From positions 124,001 through 188,000 of the forward strand of contig NZ_BMEC01000010.1 in the NCBI RefSeq assembly GCF_014636295.1: 64,000 nt of DNA, given 5' to 3'. This stretch comes from Marivirga lumbricoides (lineage in GTDB: Bacteria; Bacteroidota; Bacteroidia; Cytophagales; Cyclobacteriaceae). Below are positions 34,953 through 44,323 of the stretch, piece after piece. The translations under genes and the position numbers were made by a program. The notes beneath the pieces were generated by a model. The model did no database searches. It saw nothing but the letters and a program-made list of their open reading frames with translations, and had not been told where the DNA came from. The first letter of the stretch is position 1. Each line of letters starts with the position of its first letter.

Positions 34953-36263
34953 TTAGCTTCCTGAAACCAAAAGTTTCAGTTCCTTTAAAATTTCACTTTC
35001 TTCCTTCAGCATTCCTCTGTTTTTGAAAAAGAGTTGATGGTTACTCCATTGTTTTTTCAACAGTTGTACTTCATAATAGATAATTGAAGTAAGAGGTAAA
35101 GCAAATATGATCAGCCCTGCTATTACCCAATTGAAAACGATACTAAAGATTATCCACAACAGACCGTAGTATATAGGATAGATAAAGGAAGAAATTCCTA
35201 CTCTTAGTGATATGTGCCAGGTGCGATCTTTTACACCTTGAATAATTTTATTTTCGATAATAAATTCAGGGATGAAATTAAAAATCTTAGCGATTAGCCA
35301 GAGCGGGAAGCCTGCAATAAGTAGTAAAGTTTGAATAGCAAATTTCAGCGCATTAGGCTTTTGAACCTGAAAATCTGCAGAGAAGCCATTTCTTTCTGCT
35401 TTTTGAAAGTAGTCGTTTACTTTGTTTTTTAGCACTTGCATTCTTTCCGGCTGTTCTACCAGCCTTGCTCTTATTTTTTCTAACAATGTACTTTCCGCAT
35501 GCACTATAGATTTTGCTTCTGGTTGTAAACTCAGAGAGTAAGGCTTTATAATCTGCCTCAATTGTTCAAATAAAGTATATTCTTCTTTCCATTTAATGTC
35601 TACAATTTCTTTTTCGATTCCCTCCCTTATTTTATCAGTCAGATCTTTTAAAGCTTTCTGAGGATTTTCCAGATAAAGCTCCTTATACGGAAGGAGGGAA
35701 AAAGGCTCTCCGTAATGAATGTACACATCGTGCCATCTTTCAGAATGGTTTTCATAGTGAAGCCCTACAGGTATTACAGATAAACCTAATTCAAAATTGT
35801 TGCGCTCCTCTGCCTGAAGTGCTATTCTTGCAGCACCTTTTTGTAAAGGTCTTAAACTTCTTTCAATGGCATGGTTGCCTTCCGGAAAAAGGGCAACTAC
35901 ACCTTTTTCTTCGAACAGTTGAAAGCATTTTTCGAAAACACTATCATTTTGTGTGACACTACTCAAACCATCTCTTTTTCTATAAATAGGTAGCAGCCTG
36001 ATGAGGTCCAGGCCAACTTTCGCTGCTTTTGATTTGAAGATGTCAGCACGTACTAAAATATAAGGGGAGGCTTTAACCGCGGTGATCCCCATTAAAATGC
36101 CATCCATAAAAGTAGACTGATGGTTAGCTACAAAAAGTGCTGGTTTCTTATTTTTTATATTGGAGTAGCCACTGATAATGATGTTTCTAAAGCCAAAAGC
36201 ATAGGCAGCTGATACCAGCCTTCTCATAAATCTGTAGATAATCTTCTTTGTAGTTTTTCCCAT
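34953..36263 (-). CDS. 1-acyl-sn-glycerol-3-phosphate acyltransferase-like protein (PlsC family)
   Basis: 436 residues from the Met at 36263 (MGKTTKK); an upstream Met at 36305 would add 14 poorly conserved residues. Acyltransferase block near the N-terminus: ANHQSTFMDG (His-x5-Asp spacing seen in the Bacteroidota glycerol acyltransferase branch), VRADIFKS, and LFPEGNHAIE with the FPEG phosphate-binding motif. The C-terminal third holds about four membrane helices. It would acylate a lyso-phospholipid or related acceptor on the inner face of the membrane. No neighbour helps to fix the substrate. Confidence 0.88.
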   Translation of the reverse strand: MGKTTKKIIYRFMRRLVSAAYAFGFRNIIISGYSNIKNKKPALFVANHQSTFMDGILMGITAVKASPYILVRADIFKSKAAKVGLDLIRLLPIYRKRDGLSSVTQNDSVFEKCFQLFEEKGVVALFPEGNHAIERSLRPLQKGAARIALQAEERNNFELGLSVIPVGLHYENHSERWHDVYIHYGEPFSLLPYKELYLENPQKALKDLTDKIREGIEKEIVDIKWKEEYTLFEQLRQIIKPYSLSLQPEAKSIVHAESTLLEKIRARLVEQPERMQVLKNKVNDYFQKAERNGFSADFQVQKPNALKFAIQTLLLIAGFPLWLIAKIFNFIPEFIIENKIIQGVKDRTWHISLRVGISSFIYPIYYGLLWIIFSIVFNWVIAGLIIFALPLTSIIYYEVQLLKKQWSNHQLFFKNRGMLKEESEILKELKLLVSGS

Positions 36264-36305
36264 CTCGCTTTTTAATTGCAGCCGCAAATATAATGATTTA
36301 GGCAA

Positions 36306-36592
36306 AGGCTGTGAGTCTTTTCAGTAAGATTCGTTAGTTACAGGACTTTTCTGGAAGCGTTAACTCAAATACTACTTTTATTTGCTTGCTGGCAAAGCTG
36401 TTCATTTTTGTGAAATTTACTGTACGTAAATGATCAACTGTAACTTAAAAACACTATTTAAATGCTCTCTGACTGCTTTTCTACTATTGGCATCTATTTT
36501 GGATAACTATAGTAAACAAGTAAATGGAATCATAAAGATTAGTTAAGACGACTATTTGAAATTGGATTCCATCTCATTATAAATATAGAAAT
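36306..36592. other. Divergent promoter region of plsC-type and PspC genes
   Basis: 287 bases with no gene. TGGAATC near 36525 and GATTCCA near 36565 could pair at a distance. Otherwise nothing clear. Confidence 0.4.
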
Positions 36593-36793
36593 ATGAAAAA
36601 TAGATTAGAAAGATCGAATGACAAGGTATTAGGAGGAGTATGCGGAGGAATAGCCGAATATTTGGGCTGGGATGCAGCAAAAGTTAGATTACTTTATATA
36701 CTCGTTTCTGTTTTAAGCGCAGCTTTTCCGGGAATGTTGGTGTATGTGATACTCTGGTTTGCTATGCCAAAAAAGGAAACTAGGCTAATCTAA
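36593..36793 (+). CDS. PspC-domain membrane protein
   Basis: 66 residues, a complete PspC domain: RLERSNDKVLGGVCGGIAEY, then LGWDAAKVRLLYILV and a hydrophobic helix ending YVILWFAMPKKE. Single-domain PspC proteins are common in Bacteroidota and are linked to envelope stress by analogy with the phage-shock system; no other psp gene is near. Cytoplasmic-membrane protein. Its last 9 bases overlap the convergent gene. Confidence 0.92.
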   Translation: MKNRLERSNDKVLGGVCGGIAEYLGWDAAKVRLLYILVSVLSAAFPGMLVYVILWFAMPKKETRLI

Positions 36794-37264
36794 CATATGA
36801 ATTTCCTTTAATTGCTGAATGTCTAATAGGTCTTTTGGCCTTGCAGCTCTTTCTTTACTTTCAAGTAAATCTGAGAGCTGCAGCACATTCCATTTCATCA
36901 CCTTTTCTTTTTGAATACTTACCTCTTCACTGTCAGCCAAAGCCTGGTCAAAACTTTTGCTGATGTGAAATTTAGTGATGAGCTCCAGGTTTAAATCTTC
37001 AGGAGAAAACTTCACAGAGATATTCTGTTTTCCCTCTTTTCCCTCTTTAGGGAAATCTTCTAAATAGAATCCCATGTCTCTGAAAACAATCACTAATTTT
37101 TGTAAATTTTCCTCCTGAGTATCAATCCAAAAATGGACATCTGCGGAATGCCTTTGGTAACCATGAAAGTTTACAGCACCACCTCCAATCATAATCATTT
37201 TTACACCATGCAAATTAGCTAAGTGAATAAAGTTATCGATATTCTCCTTCCAGATCGTATTCAC
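36785..37264 (-). CDS. Nucleotidyltransferase-like protein with altered DxD
   Basis: 159 residues, GTG start overlapping the upstream stop (GTGA). N-terminal part resembles MNT/AbiEii-type nucleotidyltransferases: MIGGGAVNFHGYQRHSADVH followed by FWID. The usual catalytic pair would be DxD, but here it reads Asp-Val-His (CAT in place of GAT), so catalysis may be lost. The C-terminus has SKERAARPKDLLDIQQL, common in DUF6036-like proteins and their kin. It forms a two-gene unit with the small protein upstream, an arrangement seen in toxin-antitoxin-like pairs, but that role is unproven. Confidence 0.7.
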   Translation of the reverse strand: MNTIWKENIDNFIHLANLHGVKMIMIGGGAVNFHGYQRHSADVHFWIDTQEENLQKLVIVFRDMGFYLEDFPKEGKEGKQNISVKFSPEDLNLELITKFHISKSFDQALADSEEVSIQKEKVMKWNVLQLSDLLESKERAARPKDLLDIQQLKEIHMLD

Positions 37265-37452
37265 TTGCTAAGAATAACAATCTCAAAATTATTTTTATGG
37301 AGATTTTTATGTTTATCTAATCGAGAGGGGAAATCTTTCATGCGCTCACTTAAGTCTAAAAAAGCATAAAAGCGATCAATAGGTGCTAATTTAAGAAATT
37401 CCTCTCTCTGTTGTTGATTGCTCTCTTCTTTGCTTTGAAATCTGATTTCCAT
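37261..37452 (-). CDS. Small partner of the nucleotidyltransferase-like gene
   Basis: 63 residues from MEIRFQSKEE (37452); a frame from 37515 would add 21 residues lacking similar character. Sequence is polar and probably helical: NQQQREEFLKLAPIDRFYAF, then LDLSERMKDF. No named domain recognised. Overlaps the next gene by four bases (GTGA), so the two are translationally coupled. Confidence 0.6.
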   Translation of the reverse strand: MEIRFQSKEESNQQQREEFLKLAPIDRFYAFLDLSERMKDFPSRLDKHKNLHKNNFEIVILSK

Positions 37453-37521
37453 AATATTAATATACGAATTTTGATTAAATTGTTCATTCAGGATATAATC
37501 AAAATAACAAATCACTGGTAT

Positions 37522-37854
37522 ATGCTGTCTATAGCAAAAACTCCTGATCAGTACTATAAAGATTTAGCAGACGAGAGAAAGCCTGCAATGGAGAAATTGA
37601 GGGTAATACTTAAAACTAGTTTACCAAATGGCTTTGAGGAAACTATGGCTTATGGAATGCCTGGTTTTGTTGTGCCTCATAGCTTATATGCTCCTGGCTA
37701 TCATGGTAACCCTAAAGACCCCTTACCATTCTTGAGCCTTGCCTCTCAGAAGAATTTTATTGCTTTGTACCATATGGGATTATATTCTTCTACTGAACTT
37801 TCACAATGGTTTCAGGATGAGTGTGCAGTATTTATCATGAGTACCCTGGCATAA
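37522..37854 (+). pseudogene. DUF1801/YdhG-like protein, C-terminally truncated
   Basis: 110 codons from MLSIAKTPDQYY. Matches the DUF1801 family: ERKPAMEKLRVIL, LPNGFEETMAYGMPGFVVPH, SLYAPGYHGNP, and LPFLSLASQKNFIALYHMG. Normal members run about 140 residues and continue after the WF.(D/E)E segment with a KLDMGKSCIRF block; here the sequence becomes CAVFIMSTLA and stops, 10 bases before the end of the convergent M14 gene. So roughly 30-40 residues are gone. Function of the family is not firmly known. It could be a live shortened protein, but decay is more likely. Confidence 0.65.
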
Positions 37855-37864
37855 TTTTATTAAC

Positions 37865-40360
37865 TCAATCAAGCATAAAAACGGCATTGGCAAAAAGCAT
37901 TCTGCCATGGTACCAGAAGCCTCTGAACAATGGATCATCTATTAAATAAACCATATTTCCTCTTCCTATCTCTTCCACGCCAAAAGTTAAGCTCTCAGCC
38001 TGATTTTTATTAGCTTTGTAACCTGCAAAGCCACTTACCAGATAATCCTTATCTAGTATATAGCCAACATTCCACGCATCTTTAAGGTATTTAAAGGTAT
38101 TGTTACTAGTTTTTAAAGAAAAGTAGGAGCCTGTATATCCATAAGCTAAAGGGTGTGATTCATCCAGCTTTACTTCATATATTGCTCCAAAAATATTGTT
38201 TTCAAGCGCTTCTCTTTCCGCATCTTTATATAGCTTCAATTCCGACTCTGTGGTATCCTTTTTTATATTCCTTTTCATTAAGGAGGTCTCATCCATATCT
38301 GACCATAAGCTATTCGCGGCTCCAATATTTATTACCTTGCCTCCATTTTGAGCAAATGTTAGTAATTTAGTTTTAAGAAAATCCCGTAGTTCTCCATAGT
38401 AGCCTGAAGGCAGAACTACTGCATCGTAAAGATTTAGATCAATACTAGCGATGTCATCTGTTCTGATGCTGGTAATGGGGTAATTAAGCTGCTGTTCAAA
38501 ATAATGCCAGACCTCTCCATATGATAATGAGGAAACCCCATCTCCCATCACTACTGCTATTTTTGGAGCTTTAAGATAAGAGTATTCTCCTGATCCAATA
38601 TCATACATTTTGTCAGCAAAACCAGTTGCTAAAGGGTAAATCTCAAGCTGGAATTCATTACTTAACTCCTGAAGTTTTTGGTTTAGATTGTTGACCGATT
38701 CATTATTACGTTGCGTAACAATCAATGTACCTCTTCCAAAACTTTTTCCTTCAAATTGTAAAGGCTTGTTTGCAACCCTCACTTTTATTTTATTCTTCAA
38801 TAAGCTTGCAAGAAGCCTGGAATGCTCAAAGCTACTGTATGGGATAGCGTAGGCATAAGAATCTTCCAAATTGAATTCTGTGTGCTGCCGGACTGTATTA
38901 GATGATGGAGTAACTTTTGTTTTTACCCCATAGGTTTCCAGGCCATAAGCATAAGGCAAAGCCCAGGAGGTAATATCGTAAGTTAACGAATCACTATAAT
39001 TAGGTTTAGGGTCGAAAAGTGCCTGGATGAGGGTAGACTTAGGTTGATAGGATGATATTACAAGGTCGTTTTCATTGGTGGTAAATACACTTTCCTTTCG
39101 CTGAAAATAACTGTATCCTTTTAACGACTGCTTATTTGCCAAGGTAGAGTATTCTATTTTCTGCTTTTTTAATAAAGCTTTCAATGCTTCTAAATCCGTG
39201 TCTTTTTCAGGGCTCCATTTTATGATATAGGTTTTAAAAGGATCGTTAGGATTATTTCTATTCTTATCGAAATAATTTTTAAAATTACTGTTTAGCTTTT
39301 TAGCATTTTTTGAAGCTACTTCTATGGTACTCATACCTGTAGTATAATGATGAGCAATTCTGTCTTTTAAAGTAAGGGTATCGCCAAATTCGGTAATTAC
39401 TCCCAAACCACCGGCACCACCGCCACCTTGCTCGTAAGTCATGCCAATAGCACCATTAAATGTCGGGTAAGTATCTCCGTAGCTGGGATAAAACAGGTCG
39501 AATCTTTCTCTTGTAAAATATAGCCAGTTGTTTTTGTCGAAATACTTAGCATGGTTTTTACCGATTTCTGTCTGAAAACTTCTTTGCCAGGGTGTGATGA
39601 TGTCATGTATAGGCTCAGCGGCAGGCGCAAAATAGTAGGGATCATTAAAACTTTGTTCATGGAAATCTACGTGAATATGAGGCATCCACTCATGGTAGGC
39701 AATCATTCTGGCTTCCGATTCTGCTTGCGTTTGCCAGGCCCAATCTCTGTTAAGATCAAATAGATAATGATTTGCCCTCCCTCCCGGCCAGACTTCTCGA
39801 TGTTCAACCGCATCTGTAGTTGGATTATAAGGCTGAGCACCATATTGCCAGTAATAGTTGGCATATCGGTCTCGACCATCAGGGTTTACACAAGGATCTA
39901 AAATAACTACAGTGTTTTTTAGCCATTCTTCACTTTCCATCTCTCCGTTTAGTAAGGAATAAGCAGTGCGCATGGAGGCCTCAGTAGAAGATGATTCATT
40001 TCCATGGATGTTGTAGCTAAGCCAAACAATATTAATATTGCTGTTAACAGGACTTCCATCTATCAAACCTGTAGTTCGCAGCTGGTTTTTTCTTATTTCA
40101 TCCAGCTGACCCATATTTTCCGGAGAAGAGATAATGGCATAATATAGTGGCCGATTTTCATTGGTTTTGCCATATTGTTTTAAGATGAGCTGCCCGGAAT
40201 TTTCAGCCAGATGATGAAAATAATCCACTACCTGGTGATGTCTTGTGAAATTGTCTCCTAATTCATAGCCAAGAAATTCAGCGGGTGACTGGATAGTTTG
40301 AGAAAAAGAGGTGAAGCTAAAGAGAATGAGGAGAAATGGAAGGATCTTGTTTTTATGCAT
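37865..40360 (-). CDS. M14 family zinc carboxypeptidase (exported)
   Basis: 831 residues with a signal peptide (FSFTSFSQ). Catalytic domain in the first ~370 residues: zinc ligands HGNESSS (His119, Glu122), substrate-binding NPDGRDR and NLNRDW region, third ligand His in HVDFHEQS, and the catalytic Glu in TYEQGGGG. The long C-terminal part (about 400-831) includes a flavodoxin/GATase-like segment (PKIAVVMGDG, VVLPSGYYGELRDFL) usual for this Bacteroidota subgroup. Likely degrades peptides in the periplasm or outside. A 102-base gap plus a terminator separates it from the next minus-strand gene's end. Confidence 0.92.
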   Translation of the reverse strand: MHKNKILPFLLILFSFTSFSQTIQSPAEFLGYELGDNFTRHHQVVDYFHHLAENSGQLILKQYGKTNENRPLYYAIISSPENMGQLDEIRKNQLRTTGLIDGSPVNSNINIVWLSYNIHGNESSSTEASMRTAYSLLNGEMESEEWLKNTVVILDPCVNPDGRDRYANYYWQYGAQPYNPTTDAVEHREVWPGGRANHYLFDLNRDWAWQTQAESEARMIAYHEWMPHIHVDFHEQSFNDPYYFAPAAEPIHDIITPWQRSFQTEIGKNHAKYFDKNNWLYFTRERFDLFYPSYGDTYPTFNGAIGMTYEQGGGGAGGLGVITEFGDTLTLKDRIAHHYTTGMSTIEVASKNAKKLNSNFKNYFDKNRNNPNDPFKTYIIKWSPEKDTDLEALKALLKKQKIEYSTLANKQSLKGYSYFQRKESVFTTNENDLVISSYQPKSTLIQALFDPKPNYSDSLTYDITSWALPYAYGLETYGVKTKVTPSSNTVRQHTEFNLEDSYAYAIPYSSFEHSRLLASLLKNKIKVRVANKPLQFEGKSFGRGTLIVTQRNNESVNNLNQKLQELSNEFQLEIYPLATGFADKMYDIGSGEYSYLKAPKIAVVMGDGVSSLSYGEVWHYFEQQLNYPITSIRTDDIASIDLNLYDAVVLPSGYYGELRDFLKTKLLTFAQNGGKVINIGAANSLWSDMDETSLMKRNIKKDTTESELKLYKDAEREALENNIFGAIYEVKLDESHPLAYGYTGSYFSLKTSNNTFKYLKDAWNVGYILDKDYLVSGFAGYKANKNQAESLTFGVEEIGRGNMVYLIDDPLFRGFWYHGRMLFANAVFMLD

Positions 40361-40618
40361 AGACTTTTAGTTTGTTAAAAATACATTTTTTAGGCTAAAT
40401 GAAGAAATGGATTTTGTTAGGTGGTAATAATCAATTACAAATATCTGGGCCGATAGAATCAACAGTAATACAACCTCTTGAAATTTACTAATGTTGATGT
40501 TGAAAGGTTTAGTTAGTTTAATTAAATATGTATGCAACAATCGCTCTTAAAAAACAAAAGCCACCTGAACTAAATCAGATGGCTTTGAAAACCTGCTTTA
40601 CCTTTATTTTACTCTATC
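40361..40618. other. Gap between the M14 and Ser/Arg-rich protein genes
   Basis: 258 bases. Holds the M14 promoter and the terminator at 40557-40586. An 82-codon plus-strand frame from 40528 reads through that terminator and into the antisense of the low-complexity gene, so it is not taken as a gene. Confidence 0.5.
40557..40586 (-). terminator. Terminator of the Ser/Arg-rich protein gene
   Basis: AAAGCCACCTGA (40557-40568) and TCAGATGGCTTT (40575-40586) pair with one mismatch around a six-base loop. On the minus strand TTTTGTTTTTT follows, giving a good U-tract 33 bases past the stop. Confidence 0.85.
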
Positions 40619-41569
40619 TTAATTACCTCTGGATCGGCTGCTTGAGCTTCTCTCAGAGGAGGAAGAACCCCTGCTATTGCTTCGAGCTGATGAAGTTCCT
40701 GAACTTCTTGAAGTGCTGCTGGCAGGTCTGCTACTTACAGTTCTTGCACGCTCACTACTTGTTCTACTACTTTTAGCCACTTCAGCATTTCTATTATTAG
40801 TAGTTGTGCTTCCTCTATTCACAGTTCGAGTGCTAGAAGTAGTTCGTGTAGTAGTAACTTGCCTTTCAGTGGCTGCTGGCTGACTTCTATTCACAGTACT
40901 TGAACTTCTGCTGTTACTAGCATAATTTCTATTACTACTATTAGATCTTACTGTTCTATCATTATTAGAAGAGCGGTTGTTGTTATTGCTCACGCTTCTT
41001 ACTGACGTAGGCCTGCTTTCTCTTGCACTACTTATAATTCTGCTGTTGTCAGCTACTGACCTGCCATTCACATGTCTGTAATTTTTATCAGCATATCTAA
41101 CACTATGCGGTCTTACAGGTTGTCTCAAATAGCTTGGTCTAGCTCTATATACATAATGATTATGTCCTCCATAGTAATAGTAATTATTAACAACTCTTTG
41201 GTTTACATAGTATCTTTCGTGATACCCACAATGTGCTGAGCAATAGTGATCATACAAAGGATAATCTACAAAGTGCTGAACCCTTAAAATTCTGGAATAA
41301 TTTCCAAATTGTAATTCAGTGAAAAAGCCATCTTGCTCTAAAAGTACATTGTAAAATACTCTTCTTCCACGAACTATACGGTTTACATGAACCCAATTGT
41401 GATAAGGGTAGTAGTTATATACTTCATATTCAATACTGGCAGGTACGTTCCACTGATGCGTAGTTCCGAAAGAAGCAACTATATGGAAACTCTGTGCTGA
41501 TGCTTTTGGCTGGTTAATTAGAACCAGAGCGATTAACACACTTAGCGAAAGTAAAATTGGCTTCTTCAT
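40619..41569 (-). CDS. Secreted protein with Ser/Arg/Asn-rich low-complexity tail
   Basis: 316 residues. Signal peptide to KASAQ (about residue 26). Residues 27-145 are a compact Tyr/His/Val-rich region with short motifs (YPYHNWVHVNRIVRGRRVFY; YYYYGGHNHYVYR) and Cys at 109 and 113. From about 145 to the end the chain is almost entirely Ser, Arg, Asn and Thr without hydrophobic residues (SRSSSTVNRS, SSSSERSSSSRSRGN), so disordered and very basic. I recognise no family. It could bind polyanions such as DNA, LPS or polysaccharide outside the cell (inference from charge). Confidence 0.75.
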   Translation of the reverse strand: MKKPILLSLSVLIALVLINQPKASAQSFHIVASFGTTHQWNVPASIEYEVYNYYPYHNWVHVNRIVRGRRVFYNVLLEQDGFFTELQFGNYSRILRVQHFVDYPLYDHYCSAHCGYHERYYVNQRVVNNYYYYGGHNHYVYRARPSYLRQPVRPHSVRYADKNYRHVNGRSVADNSRIISSARESRPTSVRSVSNNNNRSSNNDRTVRSNSSNRNYASNSRSSSTVNRSQPAATERQVTTTRTTSSTRTVNRGSTTTNNRNAEVAKSSRTSSERARTVSSRPASSTSRSSGTSSARSNSRGSSSSERSSSSRSRGN

Positions 41570-41791
41570 AACTTTTATTATTTGATGTTATAAGGATATT
41601 TCCAATTTTGATGCCAACTTTTAATTAGCGTATTACTATCCTGATGTGATAGTGATAAGGGTAACTTGTTAAATGTTTGATAATCAATTAATTGATAACG
41701 TGTATTTTTTTATTAATTTTTTCTGATTACTATCTTAAAGGGATACTTTATTATAGAAATTGTAGGTTTTCTGAAGTAAAAGAATCAAAAT
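41570..41791. other. Gap containing palindrome ATCAATTAATTGAT
   Basis: 222 AT-rich bases between two minus-strand genes, probably the promoter of the secreted protein gene. A perfect 14-base palindrome lies at 41683-41696. No gene seen. Confidence 0.4.
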
Positions 41792-42409
41792 TTAATCTTC
41801 TATATCATAAGCTGTTCGTGTGATAATGCTTCTGCCTAAGGTGATTTCATCAGCATATTCCAGCTCACCACCTATAGGAATTCCCCTGGCAATAGTGCTG
41901 GTTTTAATGCCGAATGGCTTCACCTTCTTGGTAATATAGAAGGCAGTCGTATCTCCTTCCATGGTAGAAGATAGCCCAAGTATTATCTCCTTTACTTCTG
42001 ACTCTTTAGAGGAAACTCTGGAAAGTAAGCTATCTATTGTTAAATCATCTGGTCCGATGCCCTCAATAGGGGAGATTATTCCTCCCAAAACATGGTATAA
42101 ACCATTGTATTGCGATGTGTTCTCTATCGCCAGCACATCACGTGTATCTTCTACGAGACAGATAATTGACTGATCACGAACTGGATTGCCACAAATGTTG
42201 CAAATTTCATCATCCGAAATATTGTGGCATTTTTTGCAGTATTTAATATTCAGGCGCATGTCCACTAACGCTTTGGAAAGATCCTGGGTTAAATCTTCCT
42301 CCTGTTTAAGTAAGTGGAGCACTAAACGCAAAGCGGTTTTTTGGCCTATACCGGGAAGTTTAGAAAAGTTATTGACGGCAGACTCAATGAGTTTCGAAGA
42401 AAATTCCAT
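41792..42409 (-). CDS. recR: Recombination mediator RecR
   Basis: 205 residues from MEFSSK at 42409; this start lies one base past the clpS stop and gives the family length, so the longer frame from 42439 is not used. Helix-hairpin-helix [14 protein letters not shown], a C4 zinc finger [17 protein letters not shown], and a Toprim domain ([22 protein letters not shown]). RecR works with RecO/RecF to load RecA on SSB-coated gaps. Linkage with clpS and a divergent sodium symporter is known from other Bacteroidota. Confidence 0.96.
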   Translation of the reverse strand: MEFSSKLIESAVNNFSKLPGIGQKTALRLVLHLLKQEEDLTQDLSKALVDMRLNIKYCKKCHNISDDEICNICGNPVRDQSIICLVEDTRDVLAIENTSQYNGLYHVLGGIISPIEGIGPDDLTIDSLLSRVSSKESEVKEIILGLSSTMEGDTTAFYITKKVKPFGIKTSTIARGIPIGGELEYADEITLGRSIITRTAYDIED

Positions 42410-42410
42410 A

Positions 42411-42695
42411 TTATTCAATCTCAGCACTAATGCCCGCATCTACTATTCCTTGTCTGAAGGGAATTAGCTCAAGGTATGATCCTTTCTTAACAGCACATTT
42501 GCCTTTGTAATGAATTAATAAAGTACATTGTTCTGCTTGTTCTGCAGTATGTTTGCAAATTCTCACAAGTGTATTAATCACATGATCAAAGGTGTTTACA
42601 TCATCATTGTAAACTATCAAATCATTAATCTCTTCTCCGGAAATGGTTTCAACAACCTGCTCTCTTTGCTCTTCCTGATATTGATGCTGTGACAT
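42411..42695 (-). CDS. clpS: ATP-dependent Clp protease adaptor ClpS
   Basis: 94 residues. Conserved core [20 protein letters not shown] and [21 protein letters not shown], which includes the acidic and hydrophobic residues that hold N-degron side chains. ClpS delivers proteins with Leu, Phe, Tyr or Trp N-termini to ClpAP-type proteases; in Bacteroidota the partner is ClpC-like. A one-base gap separates it from recR, so they form an operon. Confidence 0.95.
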   Translation of the reverse strand: MSQHQYQEEQREQVVETISGEEINDLIVYNDDVNTFDHVINTLVRICKHTAEQAEQCTLLIHYKGKCAVKKGSYLELIPFRQGIVDAGISAEIE

Positions 42696-42818
42696 ATTAA
42701 TTGAATTATAAATTATATTAACCTCATTGCAAGCGCATTGTTACAATTTAAAGCGATTGATATAAGACAAAAATACAAAAAAATAACCAACTTCGAATCT
42801 TGAATTAAAATAATCCCT

Positions 42819-44276
42819 ATGAATCCAATTCTGGTTATTACAGTAATTTCCTTATATTTTATTCTGTTGATGGTAATTTCGCATCTAACCTCTAAAAGTG
42901 CAGATAATTTAACTTTTTTTACTGCTAATAAACAATCTCCCTGGTATTTAGTGGCTTTTGGGATGATTGGAGCTTCTTTGTCCGGAGTTACTTTTATCTC
43001 AGTACCCGGGGAAGTTGGAAACACTGCTTTTTCATATTTTCAGGTAGTTTTAGGGTATTTAGTAGGGTATTTTGTGATCGCAGCGGTGCTCTTGCCTCTT
43101 TATTACAGGCTTAACCTAATTAGTATTTATACTTATTTAGAGCAACGTTTTGGTACAAGGTCTTACAAAACAGGGGCATTTTTCTTTTTGCTGTCAAGAA
43201 TTGTCGGTTCCGCTTTCAGGTTGTTTTTGGTAGCAGGAGTACTACAAATAGCAATTTTTGATGCTTTTAAATGGCCATTCTCTATTACTGTTGCTGTTAC
43301 CATCGCTTTAATTTGGCTATATACCTTCCGAGGAGGAATCAAAACAATTGTCTGGACCGATACCCTACAAACGTTATTCATGATTTCTGCCGTGGTAATC
43401 AGTATTTACCTGATGAAGGACGGCCTGGATATGAGTTGGACTTCCCTTTCGGAAAAAGTGTCTAACTCCGGTTATTCTAAAATTTTTGTATGGGATTGGC
43501 AAAGTGGTAAAAACTTCTTTAAACAATTTGTTAGTGGTGCTTTTATTGCCATTGTTATGACTGGTCTGGACCAGGATATGATGCAGAAAAATCTTACCTG
43601 TAGAACCTTAAAAGATGCACAGAAAAATATGTTTTGGTTCTGTATTGTACTCGTAATAGTGAATTTCCTTTTTCTTAGCATGGGTGCATTATTGTACGTG
43701 TATGCGGAGCAAATGCAAATTACACTACCCCAAAAAAGTGATGATTTATACCCTATGTTGGCTCTGCAGCATTTTCCTGCTGTAGCCGGAGTAGTATTTT
43801 TATTAGGGATTGTTGCTGCAGCTTATTCCAGTGCAGATTCCGCATTAACAGCACTAACTACTTCATTTTGCGTTGACTTTCTGGGGTTGGGGAAGGAGGA
43901 AAAACCAATTTCTAAAAAATTAAGAATTAGGGTGCACCTTGGTTTTTCTGTTATTCTTTTTGCTGTAATCCTGATATTTAAAGCTATAAATGATGATAGC
44001 GTAATTACAGCAGTTTTTACTGCTGCTGGCTATACTTATGGGCCAATTTTAGGATTATTTACTTTCGGGTTGATCACGAAGTACTCCCTCAAAGATAAAT
44101 ATGTGCCTATTGTGTGTTTACTTTCTCCTGTACTATCATATATAATCAATATTAATTCTGAAGCTTGGTTGAATGGTTACAAGTTTGGCTTTGAAATACT
44201 AGTGGTGAATGGGCTACTTACCTTTATAGGCTTATTTTTATTAAAAGAGAAAAATGAAAATTATAAGGCGTTGTAA
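42819..44276 (+). CDS. Sodium:solute symporter (SSS family)
   Basis: 485 residues, about 13 helices. Family motifs: DNLTFFTANKQSPW, MIGASLSGVTFISVPGEVGN near helix 2, RGGIKTIVWTDTLQ, and AAYSSADSALTALTTSFCVD in helix 9, which carries the Na+-binding Ser/Thr pair. Imports an unknown solute (sugar, amino acid or carboxylate) with Na+. Divergent from clpS-recR with a 123-base shared promoter region. Confidence 0.93.
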   Translation: MNPILVITVISLYFILLMVISHLTSKSADNLTFFTANKQSPWYLVAFGMIGASLSGVTFISVPGEVGNTAFSYFQVVLGYLVGYFVIAAVLLPLYYRLNLISIYTYLEQRFGTRSYKTGAFFFLLSRIVGSAFRLFLVAGVLQIAIFDAFKWPFSITVAVTIALIWLYTFRGGIKTIVWTDTLQTLFMISAVVISIYLMKDGLDMSWTSLSEKVSNSGYSKIFVWDWQSGKNFFKQFVSGAFIAIVMTGLDQDMMQKNLTCRTLKDAQKNMFWFCIVLVIVNFLFLSMGALLYVYAEQMQITLPQKSDDLYPMLALQHFPAVAGVVFLLGIVAAAYSSADSALTALTTSFCVDFLGLGKEEKPISKKLRIRVHLGFSVILFAVILIFKAINDDSVITAVFTAAGYTYGPILGLFTFGLITKYSLKDKYVPIVCLLSPVLSYIININSEAWLNGYKFGFEILVVNGLLTFIGLFLLKEKNENYKAL

Positions 44277-44323
44277 ATTACGTTAAAAGGAGCTTTCTTT
44301 TATGATTATCTGTATTACATTAA

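Noticed and set aside
40528-40776. 82-codon plus-strand frame
   Set aside because: Passes through a good minus-strand terminator and the antisense of a low-complexity region.
40677-40883. Leu/Val-rich plus-strand frame
   Set aside because: Antisense of the Ser/Arg-repeat codons; composition is a by-product of that bias.
41683-41696. ATCAATTAATTGAT as an Fnr box
   Set aside because: Half-sites are in the inverse order to TTGAT-N4-ATCAA; the palindrome may be chance in AT-rich DNA.
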